Positions 32,516-39,349 of a stretch of DNA of 39,349 nucleotides are shown here, piece after piece. Each line of letters starts with the position of its first letter. Positions within the stretch are counted from its first letter, which is position 1. Below the pieces are notes generated by a model. It did no database searches and was not told the DNA's origin. It saw nothing but the letters and a program-made list of their open reading frames with translations. The stretch is taken from assembly GCF_014156695.1 (NCBI RefSeq), contig NZ_WMLF01000001.1, positions 1-39,349 of the forward strand. The letters are read 5' to 3'. Made by a program: the position numbers and the translations under genes. The stretch is from Streptomyces durbertensis. GTDB taxonomy: Bacteria > Actinomycetota > Actinomycetes > Streptomycetales > Streptomycetaceae.

Positions 32516-34228
32516 GTGAGATCGGTACGGACGACAACGGTGTACTGCGCGCTGGGCGCGCTCGCACTCGGCGCGGGAGCCCTGGGCCCGACCGCCTGGG
32601 CGTCACCGCCGCACGGGACACCGTCACACGAGGCGGCCGCACCCCCGCCGGCACCGGGCGCGCACGCCGCCGCCGTGCCGAGGTCGGCGGGCGAGGCGGC
32701 CCGGGCCGAGGGTGTCGCGCTGGCCGCCGCGCGGGCGGCCGCACGGGGCGTCACCTGGGAGAAGTGCGCGGAGGTCGAGCGCCTGCCGGACCCGGTGCGC
32801 TGCGGCACGGTCACGGTGCCGGTCGACTACGCCGACCCCGACGGCGAGACGATCGAGCTGACCGTCAGCCGGCTGGAGGCCGAAGGACCGGCCGAGAACC
32901 GCAAGGGACCGCTGGTCTACAACCCGGGCGGCCCCGGTGGCAACGGCATGCTGTTCCCGCTGTACTCGCTGGTGCTCGGCGGCACCTGGAAGAAGCTGGG
33001 CGACTCCTACGACCTGGTCGGCTTCGCCCCGCGCGGCGTGGGGCGCTCGGCGCCGGTGTCGTGCAGGGAACCGGAGGAGTACTGGCGGGCGCCCAACCAC
33101 TCGCCGCGTACGCCGTCCGAGGAGTTCAAGCAGGTCAAGAACGCGGAGGCGGCCGAGTACGCGGCGGGCTGCGCGCAGCGGCAGGGCCATCGGCTCGCCC
33201 AGCTGACCACCCCGAACAACGCGCGGGACCTGGAGGTCCTGCGGGCCGCGCTCGGCCAGGAACGCCTGTCCTACCTGGGCGTCTCCTACGGCACCTACAT
33301 CGGCTCCGTGTACGCCACGCTCTTCCCCGACCGGGTGCGGGCGATGGTGCTGGACAGCGTCGTCGACCCGTCTCCGGAGAGCGTCTGGTACGAGGCGAAC
33401 CTCAAGCAGTCGCTCGCCTTCGAGGACCGGTGGAGCGACTGGAAGAGCTGGGTCGCCGAGCACCACGGCACGTACCGGCTCGGCCGCACCGAGAAGGCCG
33501 TCCAGCGCAGCTTCGACAAGGTGCGCGACCGGCTCGACGCCGAGCCCGCCGACGGCCGGGTCGGCTCACGGGAACTGGTGGAGGCCTACCTGGACACCGG
33601 CTACACCGACGACCTGTGGGCCGTCCGCGCCTGGGCGTTGGCCGAGTTCCGCAAGGGAAACAGCAAGCCGCTGGTCGACGCCGCCGCGCACGCCCCGCAG
33701 CGCGCGGCCTCGGCGGAGAACGGCACGGCCGTCTACACCACCACCGAGTGCAACGACGCCCGCTGGCCGAGGGACTTCGCCCGCTGGGACCGGGACAACT
33801 CCGCCCTCGCGGCCAAGGCGCCGTTCATCACCTGGGAGAACGCCTGGCTGAACCTGCCCTGCGCGCACTGGCCCCACGTGCAGGAGGAGCCGCTGGAGGT
33901 CGGCGCCGAGCCGGGCGCGCTGCCGCCGGTCCTGCTGCTGGCCGCCACCGGTGACGCGGCGACGCCGTACGAGGGCGCGCTGGAGCTGCGCCGACGGCTG
34001 CCGGACTCGGTGCTGGTGACCGAGCGGGACGCCGGGACGCACGGCATCGGCGGCGGCGCCAACGCCTGCGTCAACCACCATCTGGAGCGGTACCTGCTGG
34101 AGGATCTCGCCCCGGCGCGGGACACCGCCTGCGCCGGGCGGCCGGCCCCGGAGCCGGTCTACGGCCAGTCGCGGACGCGGGCGATGCCGCACGCGCTCAC
34201 CGGCCGCCCGCTGGGCGCCGTCCGCTGA
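32516..34228 (+). CDS. Secreted alpha/beta hydrolase, tripeptidyl aminopeptidase (TAP) type
   Basis: A 570-residue exported hydrolase of the S33/TAP family common in Streptomyces. Residues 1-29 are a signal peptide ending TAWAS, followed by a Pro/Ala-rich propeptide to about residue 78. The core has PLVYNPGGPGGNG (oxyanion region), nucleophile Ser257 in GVSYG, LLLAATGDAATPYEGA with the acid residue, and DAGTHGIGGG with the His. Cys pairs, including a late CVNHH, fit the C-terminal TAP-like domain. It should cut short peptides from the N-terminus of proteins outside the cell. GTG start with AAAGGGG 5 nt upstream. No regulatory gene is nearby. Confidence 0.92.
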   Translation: MRSVRTTTVYCALGALALGAGALGPTAWASPPHGTPSHEAAAPPPAPGAHAAAVPRSAGEAARAEGVALAAARAAARGVTWEKCAEVERLPDPVRCGTVTVPVDYADPDGETIELTVSRLEAEGPAENRKGPLVYNPGGPGGNGMLFPLYSLVLGGTWKKLGDSYDLVGFAPRGVGRSAPVSCREPEEYWRAPNHSPRTPSEEFKQVKNAEAAEYAAGCAQRQGHRLAQLTTPNNARDLEVLRAALGQERLSYLGVSYGTYIGSVYATLFPDRVRAMVLDSVVDPSPESVWYEANLKQSLAFEDRWSDWKSWVAEHHGTYRLGRTEKAVQRSFDKVRDRLDAEPADGRVGSRELVEAYLDTGYTDDLWAVRAWALAEFRKGNSKPLVDAAAHAPQRAASAENGTAVYTTTECNDARWPRDFARWDRDNSALAAKAPFITWENAWLNLPCAHWPHVQEEPLEVGAEPGALPPVLLLAATGDAATPYEGALELRRRLPDSVLVTERDAGTHGIGGGANACVNHHLERYLLEDLAPARDTACAGRPAPEPVYGQSRTRAMPHALTGRPLGAVR

Positions 34229-34262
34229 CCCGGACACGCCGGCCGCTGATCAGGACACGCTG

Positions 34263-34297
34263 CCGCCGGGCGCCGTCGCTGCGACGGTGCCCGGCGG
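34263..34297. terminator. Hairpin between convergent TAP hydrolase and hemQ
   Basis: 16-bp stem with one G-T pair (34263-34278 with 34282-34297) and a 3-base loop. It can end both transcripts. Confidence 0.75.
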
Positions 34298-34304
34298 TGG
34301 TGCG

Positions 34305-35021
34305 TCAGGCCAGACCTTCCACCAGTTCGGCGACCGAGCGGCGGCGGCCGGTGTAGAACGGCACCTCCTCGCGGACGTGCATCCGCGCCTCGGAGCCACG
34401 CAGATGACGCATCAGGTCGACGATCCGGTACAGCTCGTCGGCCTCGAACGCCAGGATCCACTCGTAGTCGCCGAGCGAGAACGACGCCACGGTGTTGGCG
34501 CGTACGTCGGGGAAGCCGCGGGCCATCTTGCCGTGGTCGGCGAGCATCCGGCGGCGGTCCTCGTCGGGCAGCAGGTACCAGTCGTAGCTGCGCACGAAGG
34601 GGTACACGCTGACGTACTCGCGCGGCGTCTCGTCGGCGAGGAACGCCGGGATGTGGGACTTGTTGAACTCGGCCGGGCGGTGCAGCGCCATGTTGGACCA
34701 CACCGGTTCCAGCGCGCGGCCCAGCCGGGTGCGGCGGAACAGGTTGTAGGCGGTCTGGAGTTCGTCCGAGGTCTCGGCGTGCCACCAGATCATGACGTCC
34801 GCGTCGGCGCGCAGCCCGGACACGTCGTAGGTGCCGCGCACGGTGACGTCCTTCGCGGCGAGCTGGTCGAACAGCTCCTGGACCTCCTCGGCGTAGCCGG
34901 CGCGGTCGGCCGGCAGGGCCTCGCGCAGTCGGAACACCGACCACAGGGTGTAGCGGATGACCTCGTTCAGGTCCTTTGCCCTCTTGCCCGCGTTGGGGGT
35001 CTTCTCCGGTGCAGCAGTCAT
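34305..35021 (-). CDS. hemQ: Coproheme decarboxylase (chlorite-dismutase-like)
   Basis: A 238-residue HemQ/ChdC. It removes two carboxyl groups from coproheme to give heme b, the last step of the coproporphyrin pathway of Actinobacteria and Firmicutes. Family segments are [44 protein letters not shown] with the catalytic Tyr, [15 protein letters not shown] with the proximal heme His, and [17 protein letters not shown]. The start overlaps the hemG stop by 4 bases (ATGA), so translation is coupled. The distal-pocket Arg of true chlorite dismutase is not evident, which fits HemQ. Confidence 0.94.
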   Translation of the reverse strand: MTAAPEKTPNAGKRAKDLNEVIRYTLWSVFRLREALPADRAGYAEEVQELFDQLAAKDVTVRGTYDVSGLRADADVMIWWHAETSDELQTAYNLFRRTRLGRALEPVWSNMALHRPAEFNKSHIPAFLADETPREYVSVYPFVRSYDWYLLPDEDRRRMLADHGKMARGFPDVRANTVASFSLGDYEWILAFEADELYRIVDLMRHLRGSEARMHVREEVPFYTGRRRSVAELVEGLA

Positions 35022-36529
35022 GTGTCCATTCTCGCTTCCGCGCTCGGGGCCCCGGCAGCCGCCCCCGGCTGCGCGGCGACCCGGTCCGCCGCCCGGTGGC
35101 CGTCGGCCACGCAGGCCGGGATGCCCACGCCGCCGTAGGCGGCCCCGCAGACGGCGAGTCCCGGCAGTTCGGCGATCGCGCGGTGGACCCGGCCGACCGC
35201 GTCCAGGTGGCCGACCGGGTACTGCGGGAGGCCGGCGCGCCAGCGGGTGACCAGGGACGCGACCGGCCTGGCGGCCAGTCCCGTCGCCTCCCGCAGGTCG
35301 CGCAGGGAGAGCCGGACGAGTTCGTCGTCGTCCCGCTCCAGCAGCGCGGGTTCGCCGATCCTGCCGACCGAGGTGCGCAGGAGGAACAGTCCGGGGTCCT
35401 GGTCGGCCACCCACTGCCACTTGTTGCTGGAGAAGGTGGCGGCCTTGATGGTGTGCCCGTCCACTGGCGGGACGAGGAAGCCGCTGCCGCGCGGCACCTC
35501 GGCCAGGTCGGCGCGGCGGAAGGCGAGCGTGCACAGCGCCATGGACGCGTACTCCACCCGTTCGAGTTCGGCGGCGGCGGTCGGCGCCGCCTCGCGCAGC
35601 AGACGGGCCGCGGATCCGGCGGGCAGCGCGACCACCACGGCGCGGGCGGTGCGTGCCCCGTCCGCGCACTCCACGAGCCAGCCGTCCGGGGTCCGGCGCA
35701 GCGCCCGGGCGGCGACGCCGGTCCGTACCGTGCCGCCGGCCGCGCGCACGGCGGCCGCGACCGCCTCGGGCAGCCGGCCCACGCCGCCCTCGATGCCGAG
35801 GAACACCGGCGCCTCCGCCCCGGCCGCACGGGTCGCCGCGCCTTCGGCCGCGGCGCCCTCGGGGGCGGCGGCGGAGGCGGCGGCCCGCTGGACGGCGCGC
35901 ACGGCGGCCAGCAGGGACGGTTCGTCCCGGGCGGCCTCGTAGAGCTGCGGGAGGGTGGCGCGCAGGGAGATACGGCGGGCGTCGCCCGCGTAGACACCGC
36001 CCAGCAGGGGCTCCACCAGCCGGTCGACGACCTCCGGGCCCAGCCGCTGGGCCACGTACTCGCCGATGCTGACGTCCTCACCGAGCGGCGTGGCCGGGAG
36101 GCGGCTGTCCTCGGCGATGCGGGCCAGGCCGTCCGGGGAGATCACCCCGGCGACACTCGCCGGGTCGCCGGGCACACCCATGAGGTGTCCCTTGGGCATC
36201 GGCCGGATCTCGCCCCTTGTCCACAGCGCGCCGCCGAAGACGGCGGGCGGCCGCAGCGCGTCGCCGAGCCCGACAGCGCGGGCCAGGTCGACCGCTTCGG
36301 GGCGGCGGGCCAGCATCGACTCGGCGCCCAGGTCGACGGCGCAGCCGGCGATCTCGCCGCACAGCAGCTTGCCGCCGACCCGGCTGTCCGCCTCCAGGAC
36401 GGTCACCCGGGCCCCGCCGAGGGCGAGGCGGTGGGCGGCGGCCAGTCCGGCGACGCCGGCGCCGAGCACCAGGACGTCGGCGTCCGACTCCCGGCCGGCG
36501 GGCCGTGCGTCAGCGGGCGGTGCGCTCAT
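35018..36529 (-). CDS. hemG: Protoporphyrinogen/coproporphyrinogen III oxidase
   Basis: A 503-residue FAD enzyme (HemY/CgoX type) that oxidises coproporphyrinogen III to coproporphyrin III. The FAD-binding motif is [20 protein letters not shown] (about 19-38), followed by [14 protein letters not shown]. The middle has [21 protein letters not shown] and the C-terminus [17 protein letters not shown], both family signatures. Residues about 216-240 are an Ala/Gly/Glu-rich insertion. It overlaps hemE by 20 bases and hemQ by 4, so the three form a tight operon. In organisms with HemQ this enzyme makes coproporphyrin rather than protoporphyrin; the old name is kept as symbol. Confidence 0.94.
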   Translation of the reverse strand: MSAPPADARPAGRESDADVLVLGAGVAGLAAAHRLALGGARVTVLEADSRVGGKLLCGEIAGCAVDLGAESMLARRPEAVDLARAVGLGDALRPPAVFGGALWTRGEIRPMPKGHLMGVPGDPASVAGVISPDGLARIAEDSRLPATPLGEDVSIGEYVAQRLGPEVVDRLVEPLLGGVYAGDARRISLRATLPQLYEAARDEPSLLAAVRAVQRAAASAAAPEGAAAEGAATRAAGAEAPVFLGIEGGVGRLPEAVAAAVRAAGGTVRTGVAARALRRTPDGWLVECADGARTARAVVVALPAGSAARLLREAAPTAAAELERVEYASMALCTLAFRRADLAEVPRGSGFLVPPVDGHTIKAATFSSNKWQWVADQDPGLFLLRTSVGRIGEPALLERDDDELVRLSLRDLREATGLAARPVASLVTRWRAGLPQYPVGHLDAVGRVHRAIAELPGLAVCGAAYGGVGIPACVADGHRAADRVAAQPGAAAGAPSAEARMDT

Positions 36530-37574
36530 GGACGTACTCCACCAGGCGGGTCAGCGCGTCCGGGTCGGTGTCCGGCAGCACGCCGTGGCCGAGGTTGAAG
36601 ACGTGGCCCTCCAGCGAGGCGGCGGCCTCCAGCACCCGGTCGGCCTGCCGCTCCACCGCGTCGCGGGGGGCGAAGAGCACGGCCGGGTCGAGGTTGCCCT
36701 GGAGCGCGCGGCCGGGGCCGACGCGGCGGGCGGCCTCGTCGAGCGGCACCCGCCAGTCGACGCCGACGACGTCCGCGCCGGCCTCACCGAGCAGACCGAG
36801 CAGTTCGCCGGTGCCCACGCCGAAGTGGATCCGCGGCACCCCGTGGTGCTCGACCGCGCGGAAGACCTTCTCGGAGGCCGGCATGACCAGTTCGCGGTAG
36901 TCGCGGGGGGCCAGGGCGCCCACCCAGGAGTCGAAGAGCTGCACCGCGCTCGCCCCGGCCCGGATCTGCACCTCCAGGAAGGCGGCGGTGATGTCCGCGA
37001 GCCGGTCCAGCAGGTCGGCCCACAGCTCGGGGTCGCCGTACATCAGGGCCTTGGTGTGCTCGTGGTTGCGGGAGGGGCCGCCCTCCACGAGGTAGCTGGC
37101 CAGCGTGAAGGGCGCGCCGGCGAAGCCGATGAGCGGGGTGGTGCCCAGCTCCCCGGTGAGCATGCCGATCGCCTCGGTGACGTAGGAGACGTCGTCCGGC
37201 TCCAGCGGGCGCAGCCGCTCCAGGTCGGCGCGGGAGCGGATGGGGCGGTCCACGACCGGCCCGACGCCCGGCTTGATGTCCAGGTCCACACCGATCGCCT
37301 TGAGCGGCACGACGATGTCGCTGAAGTAGATGGCCGCGTCGACGCCGTGGCGGCGGACGGGCTGGAGGGTGATCTCGGTGACCAGGTCGGGGCGCATGCA
37401 GGAGTCCAGCATGGCGACGCCCTCGCGGACCTTGCGGTACTCGGGCAGCGATCGGCCCGCCTGCCGCATGAACCAGACCGGTGTGTGCGGCACCGGTTCG
37501 CGTCGGCACGCTCTCACGAACGCGGAGTCGGCGGTCTTGCGCTGCGGGCCCGTCGGGCGGTCGTCGACACTCAC
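36510..37574 (-). CDS. hemE: Uroporphyrinogen decarboxylase
   Basis: A 354-residue enzyme that converts uroporphyrinogen III to coproporphyrinogen III. Signatures are [16 protein letters not shown] with the substrate-binding Arg residues, [17 protein letters not shown] with the catalytic Asp, [17 protein letters not shown], and [14 protein letters not shown]. The length is standard. The GTG at 37574 lies 92 bases from the divergent DUF3000 gene. It is first in the hemE-hemG-hemQ operon. hemH, the ferrochelatase of this branch, is not in the window. Confidence 0.96.
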   Translation of the reverse strand: MSVDDRPTGPQRKTADSAFVRACRREPVPHTPVWFMRQAGRSLPEYRKVREGVAMLDSCMRPDLVTEITLQPVRRHGVDAAIYFSDIVVPLKAIGVDLDIKPGVGPVVDRPIRSRADLERLRPLEPDDVSYVTEAIGMLTGELGTTPLIGFAGAPFTLASYLVEGGPSRNHEHTKALMYGDPELWADLLDRLADITAAFLEVQIRAGASAVQLFDSWVGALAPRDYRELVMPASEKVFRAVEHHGVPRIHFGVGTGELLGLLGEAGADVVGVDWRVPLDEAARRVGPGRALQGNLDPAVLFAPRDAVERQADRVLEAAASLEGHVFNLGHGVLPDTDPDALTRLVEYVHERTAR

Positions 37575-37653
37575 GCGTCGAAGTCTCGCACGAGCCGGTG
37601 GACGACCGACAACGCACCGGGTGTCCCTACCGCGACCGGCCGGTTGTTCCGCC

Positions 37654-37659
37654 TACTCT
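37654..37659 (+). promoter_or_regulatory. -10 box TACTCT, leaderless start of DUF3000 gene
   Basis: TACTCT, then TCGGCC, then ATG at 37666. No ribosome-binding site is present. Confidence 0.55.
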
Positions 37660-37665
37660 TCGGCC

Positions 37666-38301
37666 ATGGGAGCGGCGCGAGCACACACAACTGAGGGTGC
37701 GGACGGCGGGGAGGGCCTTCCCCCGGCGTTCCGGCAGGCGGTCGGCGCGCTCACCGCGGTGCGGCCGAGGCACGAGGTGCGGCTCGACCCGCTGCCCCCG
37801 CCGCGACGGCTGGCGCCGTACGCGCACGCGGTGGAGGCGTCGGTCACCGTCGACGACGAGGAGCTGGCCGACGGCCGGTTTGTCCTGCTGCACGATCCGC
37901 GCGGGCAGGAGGGCTGGCACGGCACGTTCCGGGTGGTCACCCTGGCCCGGGCGGAGCTGGAGGCGGAGATGGCCGCCGACCCGCTGCTGCCGGAGGTGAC
38001 CTGGTCCTGGCTGACCGGGGCGCTGGAGGCGCGCGGCGCGACGTACGAGGCGCCCAGCGGCACGGTCACCCGTTCCTCCTCCCACTACTTCGGCGACCTG
38101 GCAGAGCGCGCGCCGCAGGCGGAGATCGAGATCCGGGCGTCCTGGACCGCGCCGGCGGACCGGGAGCCGGTGCCGGACACGGCGGCTCACCTGCTGGCGT
38201 GGTGCGAGCTGCTCGGGCAGTGCGCGGGGCTCCCGCCGGAGAGCGGGCAGCACGCCGGGGTCGTCCAACTCCCCCAGCGCCGCGGTCCGCACCCCCTCTG
38301 A
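37666..38301 (+). CDS. DUF3000 family protein
   Basis: A 211-residue cytosolic protein of the actinobacterial DUF3000 family, of unknown function. Typical segments are LPPPRRLAPYAHAVEASV, GRFVLLHDPRGQEGWHGTFR, LLPEVTWSWLTGALEARGA and SGTVTRSSSHYFGDLAER. It regularly sits beside hemE and upstream of a LuxR-type regulator and RNase D in this group, and this window has the same order. The transcript is probably leaderless. A link to heme synthesis is suggested only by position. Confidence 0.88.
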   Translation: MGAARAHTTEGADGGEGLPPAFRQAVGALTAVRPRHEVRLDPLPPPRRLAPYAHAVEASVTVDDEELADGRFVLLHDPRGQEGWHGTFRVVTLARAELEAEMAADPLLPEVTWSWLTGALEARGATYEAPSGTVTRSSSHYFGDLAERAPQAEIEIRASWTAPADREPVPDTAAHLLAWCELLGQCAGLPPESGQHAGVVQLPQRRGPHPL

Positions 38302-38321
38302 GCGGCGGCGGGGATCACGGG

Positions 38322-38345
38322 GGCGGCGCGGGGACGTGCGCCGCC
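38322..38345 (+). terminator. Hairpin after DUF3000 gene
   Basis: Perfect 8-bp stem (GGCGGCGC) with an 8-base loop, 20 bases after the stop. Confidence 0.5.
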
Positions 38346-38380
38346 GCGGGGACGACCACTCGCCCCTTTGTCCGATTTGC

Positions 38381-38393
38381 GAGAAATGTTCTC
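38381..38393. promoter_or_regulatory. Short palindrome upstream of response regulator
   Basis: GAGAA-ATG-TTCTC in an AT-richer stretch about 130 bp before the regulator start. Possible operator. Confidence 0.3.
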
Positions 38394-38470
38394 ACTCGTT
38401 CGTGATCTTCCTCTAAAGGCCGCCCGCCAGGGTGCCGAAGGAGTCACTGACCCTTCCACAAGGGATCGTC

Positions 38471-38489
38471 CCGACTTCCCGTAAGTCGG
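38471..38489. promoter_or_regulatory. Inverted repeat upstream of response regulator
   Basis: CCGACTT-CCCGT-AAGTCGG, perfect 7-bp arms, followed by a possible -10 TACCGT (38491-38496). Position fits an operator, possibly for the regulator itself. Confidence 0.4.
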
Positions 38490-38522
38490 CTACCGTCCCC
38501 ATCTCCTCTCCCAGGAGGCCCG

Positions 38523-39185
38523 GTGTCTGTTCTCCTCGAGCACCCCACAAGCCTGGTCGCCTACCGCCCGAACAAGCCGACGGCCATGGTCGTCATGGCC
38601 GACCCCCGAGTCCGCTCCACCGTGACGCGCCACCTGTGGGCGCTCGGGGTGCGGGACGTGATCGAGGCGTCGTCGGTGGCGGAAGCGCGCCCCCGGGTGG
38701 CCAACCCGCGCGACATCTGCGTGGCGGAGGTCCACCTACCTGACGGATCCGGTCTCACCCTGTTGTCCGAAACCCGGGCGGCCGGCTGGCCGAACGGGCT
38801 GGCACTGTCCGCGGCCGACGACATCGGCGCCGTCCGCAACGCCCTGGCCGGCGGCGTCAAGGGCTACGTCGTCACCGGCACCCGCAACAACCTCGCGATG
38901 GGCCTGCGCTCCGGCGCGGCGGCCATGGCGGGACCCGGCGCCCGCATGCACCGCCGTCCCCCGGGAGCGCCGGGCCACCCCGGCGGCCACCGGGAGCTGT
39001 CCGGACGCGAGGTGGAGGTCCTGCGGCTGGTCGCCGAAGGACAGTCCAACAAGGCCATCGGCGTCTCCATGGGCCTCTCCGCACTCACCGTGAAGAGCCA
39101 CCTGGCCCGCATCGCCCGCAAGCTGGGCACCGGCGACCGCGCCGGCATGGTCGCCGTAGCCCTGCGGACCGGCATCATCCACTGA
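38523..39185 (+). CDS. Atypical LuxR/NarL-family response regulator
   Basis: A 220-residue protein. Residues about 19-130 form a receiver-like domain, and the last 65 are a LuxR-type helix-turn-helix (LSGREVEVLRLVAEGQSNKA, then LSALTVKSHLARIARKLG). The phosphoacceptor position reads CVAEVHLPDGSG, so Glu69 replaces Asp; the first acidic pocket has only Asp27. Ser and Lys (LALSAADD, VKGYVV) are kept. It is therefore unlikely to be controlled by normal phosphorylation. No sensor kinase gene is adjacent. The GTG follows AGGAGG 5 nt upstream, with a long leader holding two inverted repeats. Confidence 0.9.
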   Translation: MSVLLEHPTSLVAYRPNKPTAMVVMADPRVRSTVTRHLWALGVRDVIEASSVAEARPRVANPRDICVAEVHLPDGSGLTLLSETRAAGWPNGLALSAADDIGAVRNALAGGVKGYVVTGTRNNLAMGLRSGAAAMAGPGARMHRRPPGAPGHPGGHRELSGREVEVLRLVAEGQSNKAIGVSMGLSALTVKSHLARIARKLGTGDRAGMVAVALRTGIIH

Positions 39186-39287
39186 CCGCCACACCGACGA
39201 CCCGGGCCCGGGAGTCGGAGGTCAGCGAGCCAGTACCCGCCGGCGTAACGTTCCGTCGGCGGGTGCTGGGCACCAGGTGGGCACAGC

Positions 39288-39293
39288 TACCCT
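39288..39293 (+). promoter_or_regulatory. -10 box TACCCT, leaderless start of last gene
   Basis: TACCCT, then TAGCGG, then GTG at 39300. Confidence 0.5.
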
Positions 39294-39299
39294 TAGCGG

Positions 39300-39349
39300 G
39301 TGACCGACGCCGAAGAGACCTCAGCAACCGACACCGCTCAGGCCCCCTC
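39300..39349 (+). CDS. Start of a probable ribonuclease D gene (partial)
   Basis: Only the first 16 codons are present (MTDAEETSATDTAQAP), cut by the window end. The acidic, Thr/Ala-rich start and its place after hemE, DUF3000 and the LuxR-type regulator match the RNase D (HRDC domain) gene of Streptomyces. Identification rests mainly on gene order. GTG start without ribosome-binding site; leaderless by the -10 spacing. Confidence 0.55.
   Translation, partial: MTDAEETSATDTAQAP

Overview
The window is chromosomal DNA of a Streptomyces or close relative. It has very high GC, third codon positions are almost always G or C, and GTG/TTG starts are common. The gene blocks are typical of the genus: hemE-hemG-hemQ with DUF3000, a LuxR-type regulator and RNase D; treZ and treY; and a SAV2148-type protein. 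I found no tRNA, rRNA, insertion sequence, prophage or CRISPR array.

Layout. 31-3851: sulfonate-type ABC importer (lipoprotein, ATPase, permease) and a sirohydrochlorin chelatase, so sulfur uptake and siroheme supply; bases 1-30 probably hold the end of an upstream gene and a leader. 3841-6832: Lrp regulator, rhodanese and two Rossmann-fold reductases. 6955-9001: secreted subtilisin and a DUF1697 protein. 9111-16612: SAV2148-type HEPN-like protein, TreZ, an acetyltransferase, a DUF1707-FHA protein and TreY, which with TreZ makes trehalose from glycogen-type glucans. 16985-22040: methyltransferase, CsoR/CstR-family repressor, SulP transporter, rhodanese-DUF2892 protein and a CstB-like persulfide dioxygenase. 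22742-26211: MsrB, MurC, a small UspA-like protein and a RibD-type reductase. 26276-34228: ZapE-like ATPase, PPK2, an LCM-family methyltransferase, a transglutaminase-like protein, LdhA, a lipoprotein polysaccharide deacetylase and a secreted TAP-type hydrolase. 34305-39349: heme operon, DUF3000, atypical response regulator and the start of RNase D.

The most coherent system is the persulfide module at about 17.6-22.0 kb. Four 16-bp sites of the form ATACCC-N4-GGGTAT lie only at its two control regions: one before the repressor gene and three around the promoter of the dioxygenase-rhodanese-SulP operon. The repressor has the two sensor cysteines of the CsoR family but lacks the copper-ligand histidine, as in CstR. 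The dioxygenase has the CstB order: metallo-beta-lactamase, Cys-less rhodanese, active rhodanese. I infer a sulfane-sulfur-inducible detoxification circuit in which SulP replaces the TauE-type transporter of the staphylococcal cst operon.

Other notable signals are a Zur-box-like site over the promoter of the LCM methyltransferase, a series of genes whose TANNNT -10 box sits exactly 6 nt before the start codon (leaderless transcripts), a response regulator with Glu at the phosphoacceptor position, and a well-supported 36-codon small ORF at 13344-13454.
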